NCBI GenBank assembly: GCA_025351165.1
Contig: JANXWK010000001.1
Location: forward strand, 1-64,000
Direction: 5' to 3'
From: Hyphomicrobiales bacterium
GTDB taxonomy: Bacteria > Pseudomonadota > Alphaproteobacteria > Rhizobiales > Beijerinckiaceae
DNA length: 64,000 bases
Under the pieces are notes generated by a model, which was given only the letters and a program-made list of their open reading frames with translations, had not been told where the DNA came from and did no database searches. The translations under genes were made by a program, and so were the position numbers. Shown in pieces: positions 37,827-48,586 of the stretch (within the stretch, counting starts at the first letter, position 1; each line of letters begins with the position of its first letter).

Positions 37827-38591
37827 ATGACAATCCGTCTCCTGCCAGAATTTGCACTGCTGTTCATGCTGGTTTTTGCACGTGTTGGTACGCTCGTCAT
37901 GCTGATGCCTGGGATTGGGGAACGCGCAATCCTGTCGCGTGCAAGGTTGGGTCTTGGTGTGCTGACAGCCTTGATAATCGTGCCAATAGTAAAGCCTATG
38001 GTCAATGCCTCACCTTCGGATATTCCTGTTGTTTTAAATCTGCTGTTCATTGAACTTATCATCGGTGGAATGATCGGCATTTCAGCGCGGCTGGCTTTGT
38101 CTGCTCTTCAAACCGCAGGCGTTATTGTTGCCAACCAGCTGGCAATGTCGTACGCGCAGACAATTGACCCAACCCAGGCTGGACAACAAAACGCAACTTT
38201 TGGTAATTTTATGTCCATGTTGGGTATAGCCCTGATATTTGCCATGGATCTTCACCACATTGCATTAACCGCCATATTTGACAGCTACAAAATTTTTGCT
38301 CCAGGACAGATGCCCCTGGCTTCTGATGCCTCTACACTTGTGCTTAACATCATATCAGGTGCTTTTAAAACTGGGGTACAGATTTCCGCACCATTTCTGG
38401 TATTTGGATTAGTATTTAATGCAGGGCTGGGGGTGCTGGCCCGTATGATGCCTGCCTTGCAGGTTTTTAACCTGGCAATGCCTGCAACAATGATGCTGGG
38501 CACGCTCATATTTATTGCAATCATGGGGGGGATGATGTCGACTTTTATAAAGTTCATGGAGTCTACCCTTGCGCAGTTTCTGGTAAGATAA
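37827..38591 (+). CDS. fliR: flagellar export protein FliR
   Basis: Polytopic gate component of 254 residues with about six membrane helices. Marks include FARVGTLVMLMPGIGE, IELIIGGMIGISARLALSAL, and MSYAQTIDPTQAGQQNATFG. It lies 162 bases after fliQ; I see no gene in that gap. It is followed three bases later by flhB. Confidence 0.94.
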   Translation: MTIRLLPEFALLFMLVFARVGTLVMLMPGIGERAILSRARLGLGVLTALIIVPIVKPMVNASPSDIPVVLNLLFIELIIGGMIGISARLALSALQTAGVIVANQLAMSYAQTIDPTQAGQQNATFGNFMSMLGIALIFAMDLHHIALTAIFDSYKIFAPGQMPLASDASTLVLNIISGAFKTGVQISAPFLVFGLVFNAGLGVLARMMPALQVFNLAMPATMMLGTLIFIAIMGGMMSTFIKFMESTLAQFLVR

Positions 38592-38594
38592 GCC

Positions 38595-39662
38595 ATGGCA
38601 GAGGATGGCGACCAGGAAGACCGCACCGAAGAACCAACCCAGCGAAAACTTGATCAGGCGCTTGAAAAAGGTGATGTTGCCAAAAGCACTGAGGTGAGTA
38701 CATTTTTTCTGCTTGGTGCTGCTACGCTCAGTTTCATGATTTTTGCTGGTCAAAACAGCCGTGATTTAGGTATTTCCCTTCAATCTTTTCTAGGTAATAT
38801 TCATCAGATATCACTTGATGGGCAAAGTCTTTCGATGATTGGGCGAAAATCACTGATAATCGGTATTACAGCTATTGGTATACCCATGCTGTTTCTGGTT
38901 ATTGCAGGTATTGCAGGAAATATGTCCCAGCATAGGCTTGTTTGGAGTGTGGAGGCGCTAGCTCCAAAGTTTAGCAGACTATCGCCCATGGCTGGGTTCA
39001 AACGGGTTTTTGGCAAAGAGGCACTGGTTCAGTTCTTAAAAGGCCTACTGAAAATGACTATTGTAGGTATTGCTGTAGCAGTTGCTCTTTGGCCTGAACG
39101 GCTCAAACTTGAAAGCCTAGTCCAGGTTGATGTTGCAGCCCTTGCACCTGAAATTCTCAAACTCATTCTCAAGCTTATGGGTACAACCCTCGCCATTTTT
39201 GTGTTTATTGCAGGTGGGGATTTTGTATATCAGCGTTTTACCTGGATGAAGCGTCAGAAAATGACACGCCAGGAAATTAAGGAAGAGCAAAAAGAAACAG
39301 ATGGTAACCCTGAAATAAAACAGAAAATCAAACAGCTAAGAAGCAGGGCTGCCCGCAAACGTATGATGGCAGCAGTTCCAAAAGCCAGTGTCATCATCAC
39401 AAATCCAACCCATTTTGCTGTGGCGCTGCGCTATGAGCAGGGCATGAATGCGCCCATTTGCGTTGCCAAAGGACTTGATGCGATTGCCCTTAAAATCCGT
39501 GAGATTGCAGGGGAGCACAACATACCAATTGTTGAAGATAAGCCGCTTGCCAGAGCACTTCATGCAGGCGTTGATATTGATGGGGAAATACCAGCAGAAC
39601 ATTACAAGGCCGTTGCGGAGGTCATTGGCTATGTGATGCGCTTTAGAAAAAAAGCAAACTAA
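38595..39662 (+). CDS. flhB: flagellar export switch protein FlhB
   Basis: Export-gate protein that switches substrate class by self-cleavage. The 355-aa protein has four membrane helices, a cytoplasmic domain starting about residue 215, and the autocleavage motif NPTH in ITNPTHFAVALRYEQG. The start EDGDQEDRTEEPTQRKL is the classic FlhB N-terminus. Last flagellar gene of the operon before cckA. Confidence 0.96.
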   Translation: MAEDGDQEDRTEEPTQRKLDQALEKGDVAKSTEVSTFFLLGAATLSFMIFAGQNSRDLGISLQSFLGNIHQISLDGQSLSMIGRKSLIIGITAIGIPMLFLVIAGIAGNMSQHRLVWSVEALAPKFSRLSPMAGFKRVFGKEALVQFLKGLLKMTIVGIAVAVALWPERLKLESLVQVDVAALAPEILKLILKLMGTTLAIFVFIAGGDFVYQRFTWMKRQKMTRQEIKEEQKETDGNPEIKQKIKQLRSRAARKRMMAAVPKASVIITNPTHFAVALRYEQGMNAPICVAKGLDAIALKIREIAGEHNIPIVEDKPLARALHAGVDIDGEIPAEHYKAVAEVIGYVMRFRKKAN

Positions 39663-39850
39663 CGCATAATGACTAAAACCAGGTGATTCTATTGATCTGA
39701 TCTGGATTGAATTGCAGGTGTTTAAGTATTGTTACTGTTCTTGCAAGCGGTAATATATCAGCCGATTTACAAGGATACACAAGACCAGTGTTAAAAAAGC
39801 AGCCAGAAGCGGGTTTTGAGAAACCATTTCAATTCATTGGAAAAATCGGC

Positions 39851-42442
39851 ATGAAAAATGACGACGAGCCGCCACAGGATGACAAAAAAAACTTACCCGT
39901 CCTTGGCAGTGCAAATGTGCTTGACCACACTGAACGCCAAGGAAGTGTCGTGCTTGTTTTGGGGCTTGCTATCGCGCTGGTTGGGGCTGTTATCACTGCA
40001 AGTTTTCTTGAAGAAGATACAAGAGCGCATTTTATACTTTGGTTTCTGGCCACTCTTGCTGCTGTTGGAGTGCTTGCCCTTTTTATGCATGCCATTGGTG
40101 TATTGCAGCTTGGAGCTCATGCATCCCGCAATGACTTAACCAAGCTTTTGGCTGATTCAGGCGAAGATGGCATGATTGTTACAGATCAGGCAGGGCATGC
40201 GATTTATGCTAATGCATCTTATTCGCAGCTGTCCAACATCACAAATCCAGCTCAGCTCAAAGGGGTGGAGAAGCTGTTTACGGGATCATCAGACGTTAGC
40301 GAATCCATCTACCGACTGGCACAAGCTGCGCGTATGCAAAAGCCAGCTTCTGAGGAGATACGCCTTAGACCTCCTTTGAAAGGCGAAGGAGACGTGGGCT
40401 GGTACCGCGTGCGGGTCAATCCTCTTCAGCGCCCCAGTGGCGATTATGTCAGTGTGTGGAATATTACGGATTTAACACGTGACCGCGAGCGGCAGGAAAA
40501 TGTCTTTCAGGATCTTCAAGCTGCTATTGATTACCTTGATCACTCACCGGTTGGCTTTTTTTCTGTCGATAATGCTGGCACAATTGCCTATATGAACGCC
40601 ACGCTTGCCAACTGGCTCAACATGGATATTACCCATGTTGGTGTGGGCCAAGCCAAGCTCAAGGATATTGTGCCAGGTGACAGTGTTGCACTGTTTAATG
40701 CAGTGAGCGGACGCCCTGGAGAAATCCGCACGGAAGTGCTTGACCTGGATCTTAAACGCCGTACCGGACAGGCTTTGGCTGTGCGGATGTTCCACCGGGT
40801 AGCTATTGCCAGCGATGGCACGATTGGCCCCTCCCGCACCATTGTGCTCAATCGTTCACAAAGCAGTGACATTGTTGATGGGCAGGAGGCAGCAGAGGTT
40901 CGGTTTGCGCGTTATTTCAACAATACGCCAATGGCTATTGCAACAGTTGACCGCTTTGGCCGTCTAGATCGCTCAAACGGCCTGTTTGCCAAAATGTTTC
41001 CAGATGTGCTTACTCCAAGGGATGATGCTGCGCTTCGCTCAATTTATGCAACAGTGTCCGAACGCGATAAACCTGCCTTGAGCGCTGCCCTTGCACAGGC
41101 TGTTGCTGGACATGGCGACATAGCGCCGATTGATGCAACGCTTTCAGGTGGGGTGCGTTTTGCACGCTTTTTCATATCTGCTGTGCGTGATGGGGAAGAC
41201 TATAAAACCAGTGAAGCCAGCGCGGGCGATGCAGCTATTGTTTATGTGCTGGAGACTACCGAGCAGAAAAAGCTTCAGGAGCAGTTTGCCCAAAGCCAGA
41301 AGATGAACGCCGTTGGCCAGTTGGCTGGTGGTGTTGCGCATGACTTTAACAATGTGCTGCAGGCTATTATTGGTTTTTCAGATATGCTGCTGGCCAATCA
41401 TCGTCCAATTGATCCTTCATTTCAGGACATTATGCAGATAAAGAACAATGCCAACCGTGCAGCTGGCCTTGTGCGTCAGCTTCTGGCATTTTCACGCCGT
41501 CAGACCATGCGCCCGCAGGTTCTGGTGCTGGGCGATGTGATTACAGAACTCACCAATAATATGCTTAAACGCCTGATTGGCCCTTCTGTTGAACTGGATG
41601 TGCATCATGGGCGTGATTTATGGCCTGTAAAAGCCGATATCAATCAGTTTGAGCAGGTCGTTATGAACCTTTGTGTCAACGCAAAAGATGCAATGGAGCA
41701 TGGTGGACGTATTATCATACGAACTAAAAACGTATATGCATCTGAGTGCAGCGCCTATGTGCATGATGGTTTTCAGGCTGCTGATTATGTGCTGCTGGAA
41801 GTTGAGGATAATGGCAGCGGCATTCCAAAAGATGTGCTGGAAAAAATCTTTGAACCGTTTTTCACTACAAAAGATATTGGCAAAGGCACAGGTCTTGGAC
41901 TCTCCACAGTTTATGGAATCGTCAAGCAGACGGGCGGCTATATCTATTGTGATTCTATTATGGGCCAAGGCACGACATTCCGTGTGTTTTTGCCGCGCCA
42001 TGTGCCAACCGCAGAAGAGCTTGCGCCCAAGGAACAGGCGGAAAAACCTGCCGTCATTGCCGATCTGACAGGGCAGGGTGTCATATTGCTTGTAGAAGAC
42101 GAGGAGGCAGTCCGCGCTTTTGGCAAACGTGCGCTGATGTCACGAGGCTACACTGTGCATGAGGCAGGCTCTGGTGTGGAGGCGCTGGAAGTGTTTGAGC
42201 GCTTGGAAGGCAAGGTTGATCTTGTGGTGTCAGATGTGGTCATGCCAGAAATGGATGGGCCAACATTGCTGCGCGAGTTGCGTGCACGCAATCCAGATAC
42301 GAAAATCATTTTTGTCTCTGGCTATGCAGAAGATGCCTTCCGCCAGAACCTGCCAGAGGGTACAGAATTTGGCTTTTTGCCCAAGCCATTCGGGTTGAAG
42401 CAATTGATTGAAACAGTGAAAAGCATGATGCCAGTGGGGTAG
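39851..42442 (+). CDS. cckA: cell-cycle hybrid histidine kinase CckA
   Basis: Bifunctional kinase/phosphatase that, through ChpT, controls CtrA and CpdR. From ATG 39851 it is 863 aa; a TTG 48 codons earlier is less likely because GGAAA lies before 39851. Two membrane helices lie near residues 33-85, then PAS-like domains, the H-box [20 protein letters not shown] with phosphoacceptor His, ATP-binding motifs ([27 protein letters not shown]), and a C-terminal receiver domain with [10 protein letters not shown] and FVSGYAED. The H-box and receiver match CckA closely. It lies downstream of flhB and upstream of recA, the usual neighbourhood in Hyphomicrobiales. Confidence 0.92.
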   Translation: MKNDDEPPQDDKKNLPVLGSANVLDHTERQGSVVLVLGLAIALVGAVITASFLEEDTRAHFILWFLATLAAVGVLALFMHAIGVLQLGAHASRNDLTKLLADSGEDGMIVTDQAGHAIYANASYSQLSNITNPAQLKGVEKLFTGSSDVSESIYRLAQAARMQKPASEEIRLRPPLKGEGDVGWYRVRVNPLQRPSGDYVSVWNITDLTRDRERQENVFQDLQAAIDYLDHSPVGFFSVDNAGTIAYMNATLANWLNMDITHVGVGQAKLKDIVPGDSVALFNAVSGRPGEIRTEVLDLDLKRRTGQALAVRMFHRVAIASDGTIGPSRTIVLNRSQSSDIVDGQEAAEVRFARYFNNTPMAIATVDRFGRLDRSNGLFAKMFPDVLTPRDDAALRSIYATVSERDKPALSAALAQAVAGHGDIAPIDATLSGGVRFARFFISAVRDGEDYKTSEASAGDAAIVYVLETTEQKKLQEQFAQSQKMNAVGQLAGGVAHDFNNVLQAIIGFSDMLLANHRPIDPSFQDIMQIKNNANRAAGLVRQLLAFSRRQTMRPQVLVLGDVITELTNNMLKRLIGPSVELDVHHGRDLWPVKADINQFEQVVMNLCVNAKDAMEHGGRIIIRTKNVYASECSAYVHDGFQAADYVLLEVEDNGSGIPKDVLEKIFEPFFTTKDIGKGTGLGLSTVYGIVKQTGGYIYCDSIMGQGTTFRVFLPRHVPTAEELAPKEQAEKPAVIADLTGQGVILLVEDEEAVRAFGKRALMSRGYTVHEAGSGVEALEVFERLEGKVDLVVSDVVMPEMDGPTLLRELRARNPDTKIIFVSGYAEDAFRQNLPEGTEFGFLPKPFGLKQLIETVKSMMPVG

Positions 42443-42450
42443 TGAAGTTT

Positions 42451-42473
42451 CACTCTCCCGTTACGGGAGAGTG
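42451..42473. repeat. short hairpin repeat, copy 2
   Basis: CACTCTCCCG, TTA, CGGGAGAGTG: a perfect 10-bp stem with a 3-base loop, nine bases after the cckA stop. The right arm GGGAGAGTGGG is shared with the hairpin at 511-537. No T-run follows, though the stem could still slow transcription. Confidence 0.75.
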
Positions 42474-42582
42474 GGTAGAGGATAAAATGTGTATTTCAAC
42501 TTTTGTGCTTACCAATTTGAACAATTGCCTGTTTCTCTAAAAGTTGCCAATTCTTTTTGTTAAATTTTGAGTGAGAGTATTT

Positions 42583-43578
42583 ATGAATCTTGACGAATTA
42601 TTTGACGCAACTCGCAATCAAATTGAATTAGAGAGGATCTTTGTGCCTCGGACAAGGCGCGAAAGAGACAAAGTTTTTGGAAATGTAGAAAACCCCAAAT
42701 TTGTCCATTACACATCTGCTGAAAACGCCTTAAAAATAATTGAGAGCAGACGTCTCTGGATGCGTAATAGCGGTGCCATGTCCGACTACAGTGAAATAAG
42801 ACATGGTTTTGAAATTTTACATGAGCTGTTTAACGAGAATGAACAACTTATCTCTCGAAACTTTACACAAGCTTTAAAACCTTTTTTGAGGGAAGAAGGA
42901 GATCCTATAAGACTTCTTTTTGATAACTCACATCATATAAATCCTAACATCTACATTTCATCACTTTCGCTTCATCAAGAAAAAGAAAATTATAATGGAC
43001 GTTTGTCCATGTGGAGAGCGTTTGGAGGTAATGGTGGTAGGATAGCCTTTGTTTTAAATATTCCGCGCAATTCTGGTATTGCATCAAGGTTAGGGCTTAA
43101 TTTTAGTCCAGTTTCTTATTTGCAAAAAAATGAAATTAAAGATGATCTTAATGAAATTATAAAGAATTTAGGCAATCCCCAAAACCAAGATTTTTTAATG
43201 AATTGGCCGACTGAAAACATTTTAGACTATGCGTTTTATGCCCTTTATGAATGTCTCGCCTGTGTCAAACATCAAGGTTTTTCAGAGGAGCTTGAGTGGA
43301 GAGCTATTTATTGTCCTACACTCCGAAAAACTGATGTTATGGAAAATGAACGCCAAACTATAAGTATCAACGGTATCCCACAAATTATTTATAAAATCCC
43401 ACTAGATGTAAGAGTTGATAAGACTTTCGCAGATCTAGATTTTTTTAAAATACTGGATCATATCATTATTGGGCCAACGCCTTATTCACTTCAGATAAAA
43501 CAAGCATTAGTATATGCCCTTGAAAAAGCAGGCGCCCCTAAAAAAGATATTCACATATCTGGAATTCCAATACGATAA
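42583..43578 (+). CDS. DUF2971 family protein
   Basis: A 331-aa cytoplasmic-looking protein (from ATG 42583; a GTG four codons earlier is possible). It has the DUF2971 marks: FVHYTSAENALKIIESRRLW, then MSDYSEIRHGF, YISSLSLHQEK, and LSMWRAFGGNGGRIAFVLNI. The biochemical function of DUF2971 is unknown; some members occur near mobile or defence genes. The gene is AT-rich compared with cckA and recA and is bracketed by two dispersed repeats (42451-42473 and 43597-43696), which suggests insertion into the conserved cckA-recA interval. Confidence 0.8.
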   Translation: MNLDELFDATRNQIELERIFVPRTRRERDKVFGNVENPKFVHYTSAENALKIIESRRLWMRNSGAMSDYSEIRHGFEILHELFNENEQLISRNFTQALKPFLREEGDPIRLLFDNSHHINPNIYISSLSLHQEKENYNGRLSMWRAFGGNGGRIAFVLNIPRNSGIASRLGLNFSPVSYLQKNEIKDDLNEIIKNLGNPQNQDFLMNWPTENILDYAFYALYECLACVKHQGFSEELEWRAIYCPTLRKTDVMENERQTISINGIPQIIYKIPLDVRVDKTFADLDFFKILDHIIIGPTPYSLQIKQALVYALEKAGAPKKDIHISGIPIR

Positions 43579-43596
43579 TAATTGGTTGAGTTATTA

Positions 43597-43696
43597 CCGT
43601 CATTGCGAGCGAAGCGCGACAATCCAGTAAATGAAGTTTGCTAAACAAGTTAAGAAGAGCTGGATTGCCGCGTCGCTTTGCTTCTCGCAATGACGG
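43597..43696. repeat. REP-like inverted repeat, copy 2
   Basis: About 100 bases: CCGTCATTGCGAGCGAAGCG at the left end, GACAATCCAG inside, then CTGGATTGCCGCGTCGCTTT, ending TCTCGCAATGACGG. The ends are inverted (CCGTCATTGCGAG with CTCGCAATGACGG). Same family as 2527-2633. Confidence 0.85.
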
Positions 43697-43725
43697 TGCG
43701 TATTTGTTTAAAGCTGTTAAAAAAA

Positions 43726-43740
43726 GAACATAAAAAGAAC
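43726..43740. promoter_or_regulatory. LexA SOS box before recA
   Basis: GAAC, ATAAAAA, GAAC; read on the other strand it is GTTC-N7-GTTC, the direct-repeat LexA operator known for alphaproteobacteria. It lies 113 bases before the recA start, as expected for SOS control of recA. Confidence 0.75.
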
Positions 43741-43853
43741 TTTACAAAAGAACAAAAAGTGAATATACAAAGGGAATGAATATGTTTTAGGGTTTTGTTG
43801 GCCTAGCCCTCTTGCCCCAAACGCCTTGTCCCTGCCATAAGGAAAGTCTACAC

Positions 43854-44954
43854 ATGTCACAAGCAGCGCTTCGCCTCGTTGAAGGATCAAAACCCGCCAT
43901 GGATAAAACTAAAGCTCTTGATGCAGCTCTTTCTCAAATTGAGCGTGCATTTGGCAAGGGATCTATCATGCGCCTTGGCGCAAACCAGAAGCCTATGGAA
44001 ATTGAAGCTATTTCAACAGGTTCCATTGGTCTTGATATTGCTCTTGGTATTGGTGGCCTGCCCAAAGGTCGTGTTATTGAAATTTATGGCCCTGAATCAT
44101 CAGGTAAAACCACCCTCACATTGCATGTTATTGCCGAGGCGCAGAAGAAAGGTGGTATTTGCGCTTTCATAGATGCCGAACACGCGCTTGATACGACTTA
44201 TGCCAGAAAACTTGGTGTGAATTTGCAAGACCTGCTTGTTTCACAGCCAGACACGGGTGAGCAGGCACTGGAAATATGCGATACGCTTGTGCGCTCTGGT
44301 GCTGTGGACATCGTAGTTGTTGATTCTGTTGCCGCGCTGACACCAAAAGCCGAAATTGAAGGCGAAATGGGTGATGTGCTTCCTGGTCTTCAGGCGCGTC
44401 TCATGAGCCAGGCCTTGCGTAAATTGACAGGTTCCATTTCCAAATCCAACACAATGGTCATTTTCATCAACCAGATCCGTATGAAAATCGGTGTGATGTA
44501 TGGCTCGCCTGAAACAACAACTGGCGGTAATGCCCTAAAATTCTATGCCTCGGTCCGTCTTGATATCCGCCGCACGGGTGCCATCAAGGAGCGCGAAGAC
44601 GTTGTGGGAAATGCGACCCGCGTAAAAGTTGTTAAAAATAAGGTTGCGCCTCCTTTCAAACAGGTTGAATTTGACATCATGTATGGAGAAGGCATTTCCA
44701 AAATGGGAGAGCTTGTCGATTTGGGTGTTAAAGCTGGTATTGTTGAAAAAGCCGGTGCATGGTTTTCATGCGATAGCCAGCGTCTGGGGCAAGGACGTGA
44801 GAATGCAAAAACATTTTTACGCAACAACCCAGAGGTTGCAGAAAAAATTGAGCAGTCCATCCGCCAGAATGCGGGTTTGATAGCTGATAAAATTCTGGAG
44901 CAGGCTTCACCAGAGCCAGGTGAAGACGATGGTGAAGAGCCGCTTGATATTTAA
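43854..44954 (+). CDS. recA: recombinase RecA
   Basis: DNA strand-exchange protein and LexA coprotease. From ATG 43854 it is 366 aa; AAGGAAAG stands just before this codon, while the longer frame lacks such a site. It shows the Walker [14 protein letters not shown]-region [10 protein letters not shown] context, [34 protein letters not shown], and an acidic C-terminus ([14 protein letters not shown]). A LexA-type box lies upstream and a strong terminator downstream. Confidence 0.97.
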   Translation: MSQAALRLVEGSKPAMDKTKALDAALSQIERAFGKGSIMRLGANQKPMEIEAISTGSIGLDIALGIGGLPKGRVIEIYGPESSGKTTLTLHVIAEAQKKGGICAFIDAEHALDTTYARKLGVNLQDLLVSQPDTGEQALEICDTLVRSGAVDIVVVDSVAALTPKAEIEGEMGDVLPGLQARLMSQALRKLTGSISKSNTMVIFINQIRMKIGVMYGSPETTTGGNALKFYASVRLDIRRTGAIKEREDVVGNATRVKVVKNKVAPPFKQVEFDIMYGEGISKMGELVDLGVKAGIVEKAGAWFSCDSQRLGQGRENAKTFLRNNPEVAEKIEQSIRQNAGLIADKILEQASPEPGEDDGEEPLDI

Positions 44955-45001
44955 ACAGGGCAATTTTCTACAGCTTTTCCATCATATGATGGACATAAAC
45001 A

Positions 45002-45146
45002 TAATCCCGCATTAGCGCATATTTTGTTTTTAATAGAAACAAAATATGCGTTTTTTTTAATTTATAGCATGTTTCAAGCAAAAAACCGCTCACACTTTTT
45101 TGCAACATGCTCTAGATGATACAAACAGTTTCACTAATGCGGGGTT
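45002..45146. repeat. nested inverted-repeat element between recA and alaS
   Basis: Outer arms AATCCCGCATTAG (45002-45014) and CTAATGCGGGGTT (45134-45146) pair at 12 of 13 positions. Inside lie the recA terminator hairpin (45016-45050) and a second imperfect hairpin with AGCATGTT / ACATGCT plus GCAAAAAA / TTTTTTGC arms (about 45066-45114). The whole resembles a small non-coding inverted-repeat element (MITE-like) or a structured alaS leader; alaS starts 10 bases after it. Confidence 0.55.
45016..45058 (+). terminator. rho-independent terminator of recA
   Basis: Perfect 14-bp stem CGCATATTTTGTTT / AAACAAAATATGCG with a 7-base loop, followed by eight T residues. It lies 60 bases after the recA stop codon. 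Confidence 0.9.
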
Positions 45147-45155
45147 ATTCACGAT

Positions 45156-47798
45156 ATGAGTGGCGTAAACGAGATAAGATCAGCTTTTTTATCGTATTTT
45201 GCCGATAATGGACATAAGATTGTAGCGTCCAGCCCGTTGGTTCCTCGTAATGATCCAACACTTATGTTTACCAACGCTGGAATGAACCAGTTTAAAAACG
45301 TTTTCACTGGTTTGGAAAAACGCGATTACATAACAGCCACATCAGCCCAAAAAGTTGTACGAGCTGGTGGCAAGCATAATGATCTTGATAATGTTGGCTA
45401 TACAGCGCGCCATCATACTTTCTTTGAAATGCTTGGTAATTTTTCTTTTGGAGATTATTTTAAAGAGCGGGCAATTGAACTTGCCTGGAACTTAATTACG
45501 CGTGAGTTTGGCCTTGATAAAAAACGTCTGCTTGTGACTGTTTATCATGAAGATGAGGAAGCCGCTGTACTTTGGAAGAAAATAGCCGGTTTTACAGACG
45601 ATAAAATAATCCGTATTCCAACATCTGACAATTTTTGGCAGATGGGCGACACTGGCCCCTGCGGCCCTTGCTCTGAAATTTTTTATGATCAGGGCGATAA
45701 AGTTTTTGGTGGCCCACCTGGCAGTGCAGATGAAGACGGTGACAGGTTTCTGGAATTCTGGAACCTTGTGTTCATGCAGTTTGAACAGGTTGCTGGTGGC
45801 GCGCGCACCAATCTGCCAAAGCCTTCAATTGATACAGGGATGGGGTTGGAGCGCATAGCAGCAATCATGCAGGGTGTTGTCAGTAATTATGACACTGACA
45901 TGATGCAGAATTTAATCCATGCAGTTGCCCATGCCACCAATACCGATCCGAAGGGTAGCCAGTCTGCCAGCCACCGTGTAATAGCCGACCATCTACGTGC
46001 GGTAAGCTTTCTGGTGGCGGATGGCGTGCTTCCTTCCAATGAAGGGCGCGGATATGTGTTGCGGCGTATTATGCGCAGAGCCATGCGCCATGCCGAGTTA
46101 TTGGGTTCGCGTGAGCCGCTTATGTGGAAGCTTGTGCCAGCATTGACGCGGGAAATGGGACAGGCTTATCCAGAACTCATGCATGCAGAATCCATGATTG
46201 TGGAAACTCTACAACTGGAAGAGACACGTTTTCGCCGCACACTTGAGCGTGGCCTAGTTCTGCTTGAGGAAGAAACAAAAACACTTAGCCGTGGCGGTAT
46301 TTTAAAGGGCGAAACCGCTTTCAAGCTTTATGATACCTATGGCTTCCCTCTTGATTTGACGCAGGATGCCTTGCGTGCCCGTGGCATGAGTGTTGATCTG
46401 ACAGGTTTTAATTCTGCTATGGAAAAACAGAAAATCGATGCACGAAAAGCATGGGTTGGCTCTGGGGAAGCTGCAACTGAAACCGTATGGTTTGGCATTC
46501 GTGAACACGTGGGTGCAACTGAATTTCTTGGGTATGAGACAGAAAGTGCAGAAGGCGTTGTTACCGCCATTATCAGAAATGGTGCAGATACACATGAACT
46601 TAAGGCTGGTGAGGAAGGTATAATCATTCTCAATCAAACGCCCTTTTATGCAGAATCAGGTGGCCAGGCTGGTGATACTGGGCTTCTGAGCACAAATGGC
46701 ATTTCTTTTACGGTAACAGATACCTTAAAAAAATTGGGTGATGTATTTGCCCATGTTGGCATACTGGAAACCGGCGTTGTGCAGATTGGCACTGCGCTTC
46801 AATTGCAGGTTGATCATCAGCGTCGTTCAAAAATCAAAGCAAATCATTCAGCAACCCATGTGCTGCATGAAGCATTACGTTTGGTGCTTGGTGATCACAT
46901 TGCGCAAAAAGGTTCGTCTGTCGATGACGCACGCCTGCGGTTTGATTTTAGTCATCACAAACCAGTTTCAGATGATGAAATGATAAAAATTGAAGATATT
47001 GCCAATTCAATCGTTTTGCAAAATGCGCCTGTCACTACCCGTTTAATGGGGCAGGAGGATGCCATCAAGTCTGGTGCACGAGCATTATTTGGTGAAAAAT
47101 ATGGTGATGAAGTTCGCGTTGTATCCATGGGAGAAACTGATATTGGTCAAGCTTGGTCAGTTGAACTTTGTGGGGGAACGCATGCCGTGCGCACAGGCGA
47201 TATAGGTTTAATAACTGTAATGTCTGAAGGGGGTGTTGCCTCTGGTGTGCGGCGCCTTGAGGCTGTCACGGGTAATGCCGCCAGACTTGTATTGAGTGAG
47301 GAACGCAAGCGCCTGCGTGAGCTGGCAGATGTATTGAAAGTTCCGCCCTCTGGTGCATTTGAAAAACTTGGCACTGTTTTGGAGGAGCGTAAGAAGTTTG
47401 AGCGTGAACTTGTTGCAGCCCGCAAAAAACTGGCTATGGGCGGGGCTGATGCGAGTGAAACCCAGCCTGTTGATGTTGGCGGTGTAAAATTTATCGGACG
47501 GATTATTTCAGGAATTGCGTTGGGCGATCTCAAAGATATAGCCGTTGAACAGAAACAGAAGCTTGGTTCGGGAATTATTGCCCTAATTGGTATTGATGAT
47601 GATGGAAAAGCTGGACTTGTTATTGCTGTAACGCCCGAACATATACATGCAAACAATGCATCCCATCTTGTTAAAGCCGGCGCTGAAATTATGGGCGGGC
47701 GAGGTGGTGGAAAGCCAGATTTAGCTCAGGCAGGTGCGCCAGATGGTTCAAAAGCTCAGGCCGCTTTAGATGCCATTCAAGCTGCTATTACTGGATAG
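45156..47798 (+). CDS. alaS: alanyl-tRNA synthetase
   Basis: Charges tRNA-Ala and edits mischarged Ser/Gly. The 880 residues are full length: catalytic domain with [15 protein letters not shown] and [18 protein letters not shown], editing domain with zinc-site motifs [13 protein letters not shown] and [13 protein letters not shown], and the C-Ala domain ending [20 protein letters not shown]. recA-alaS adjacency is widely conserved in alphaproteobacteria. Confidence 0.97.
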   Translation: MSGVNEIRSAFLSYFADNGHKIVASSPLVPRNDPTLMFTNAGMNQFKNVFTGLEKRDYITATSAQKVVRAGGKHNDLDNVGYTARHHTFFEMLGNFSFGDYFKERAIELAWNLITREFGLDKKRLLVTVYHEDEEAAVLWKKIAGFTDDKIIRIPTSDNFWQMGDTGPCGPCSEIFYDQGDKVFGGPPGSADEDGDRFLEFWNLVFMQFEQVAGGARTNLPKPSIDTGMGLERIAAIMQGVVSNYDTDMMQNLIHAVAHATNTDPKGSQSASHRVIADHLRAVSFLVADGVLPSNEGRGYVLRRIMRRAMRHAELLGSREPLMWKLVPALTREMGQAYPELMHAESMIVETLQLEETRFRRTLERGLVLLEEETKTLSRGGILKGETAFKLYDTYGFPLDLTQDALRARGMSVDLTGFNSAMEKQKIDARKAWVGSGEAATETVWFGIREHVGATEFLGYETESAEGVVTAIIRNGADTHELKAGEEGIIILNQTPFYAESGGQAGDTGLLSTNGISFTVTDTLKKLGDVFAHVGILETGVVQIGTALQLQVDHQRRSKIKANHSATHVLHEALRLVLGDHIAQKGSSVDDARLRFDFSHHKPVSDDEMIKIEDIANSIVLQNAPVTTRLMGQEDAIKSGARALFGEKYGDEVRVVSMGETDIGQAWSVELCGGTHAVRTGDIGLITVMSEGGVASGVRRLEAVTGNAARLVLSEERKRLRELADVLKVPPSGAFEKLGTVLEERKKFERELVAARKKLAMGGADASETQPVDVGGVKFIGRIISGIALGDLKDIAVEQKQKLGSGIIALIGIDDDGKAGLVIAVTPEHIHANNASHLVKAGAEIMGGRGGGKPDLAQAGAPDGSKAQAALDAIQAAITG

Positions 47799-47810
47799 CC
47801 ATCCTACAAA

Positions 47811-47839
47811 AAAGCCGCTGATAAAATCAGCGGCTTTTT
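47811..47839. terminator. bidirectional terminator between alaS and rpsD
   Basis: AAAGCCGCTGAT / ATCAGCGGCTTT, 12-bp stem with a 3-base loop, flanked by an A-run on the left and a T-run on the right. It can end alaS transcription rightward and rpsD transcription leftward. Confidence 0.9.
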
Positions 47840-47858
47840 GATTTATTGTGAATAACGA

Positions 47859-48476
47859 TTAGCGTGAATAAAATTCCACAACTAGGTTTGGTTCCATCTG
47901 TACTGGATATGGAACTTCCGACAGGTTAGGCAAGCGTGTCAGTTTTGTGACCTGTTTTGTGTGATCTGTTTCAAGATAATCAGGCACATCACGCTCTGCA
48001 AGCTGATTTGCCACAAGCACGATTTCCAGCTGGCGGGATGCCTCACGTATTTCAACTGTATCACCTACTTTAACCTGGTAAGATGCAATGTTGACACGTT
48101 TACCGTTCACACGAATGTGACCATGATTTACAAACTGGCGTGCAGCAAATACAGTTGCTACAAATTTTGCACGATATACGACAGCATCCAGGCGGCGTTC
48201 CAGCAAGCCAATCAGATTTTCACTGGAATCGCCTTTTAAGCGAATTGCTTCTGCGTAATATTTACGAAACTGTTTTTCAGTAATATTGCCATAATAGCCT
48301 TTAAGCTTTTGTTTTGCTTTTAGCTGGGTACCGAAATCTGATGTCTTGCCTTTACGGCGCTGACCATGCTGGCCAGGACCATATTCACGACGATTTACTG
48401 GACTTTTTGGGCGACCCCAGATATTTTGACCCATACGACGGTCTAATTTGTGTTTCGAAGTTGCGCGTTTAGTCAT
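47859..48476 (-). CDS. rpsD: 30S ribosomal protein S4
   Basis: Primary 16S rRNA-binding protein needed early in small-subunit assembly. The 205 residues include [33 protein letters not shown], and the S4 RNA-binding domain [37 protein letters not shown]. In alphaproteobacteria rpsD is often a single gene, as here. An AAGGAAG ribosome-binding site precedes the ATG. Confidence 0.97.
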   Translation of the reverse strand: MTKRATSKHKLDRRMGQNIWGRPKSPVNRREYGPGQHGQRRKGKTSDFGTQLKAKQKLKGYYGNITEKQFRKYYAEAIRLKGDSSENLIGLLERRLDAVVYRAKFVATVFAARQFVNHGHIRVNGKRVNIASYQVKVGDTVEIREASRQLEIVLVANQLAERDVPDYLETDHTKQVTKLTRLPNLSEVPYPVQMEPNLVVEFYSR

Positions 48477-48496
48477 AGTACTTCCTTTTTCGGGCT

Positions 48497-48586
48497 GTTC
48501 CTCTTAACGAATTAAGATTGAGTTGAGGAACGCTCCCTCCTTTTTGGTGTTTTAAACCAACGACAGATTACTTGGAATAAGTAATC
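48497..48586 (-). promoter_or_regulatory. rpsD leader with three hairpins
   Basis: The minus-strand leader can form three successive stems: GATTACTT/AAGTAATC (48566-48586), TTGGT/ACCAA (48544-48560), and GTTCCTC/GAGGAAC (48497-48541), the last ending about 20 bases before the start codon. S4 represses its own mRNA in E. coli through a leader structure, so a similar role is possible here but unproven. Confidence 0.4.

Noticed and set aside
47147-47656. 169-codon minus-strand frame inside alaS
   Set aside because: Antisense shadow with Pro/Ser-rich composition.
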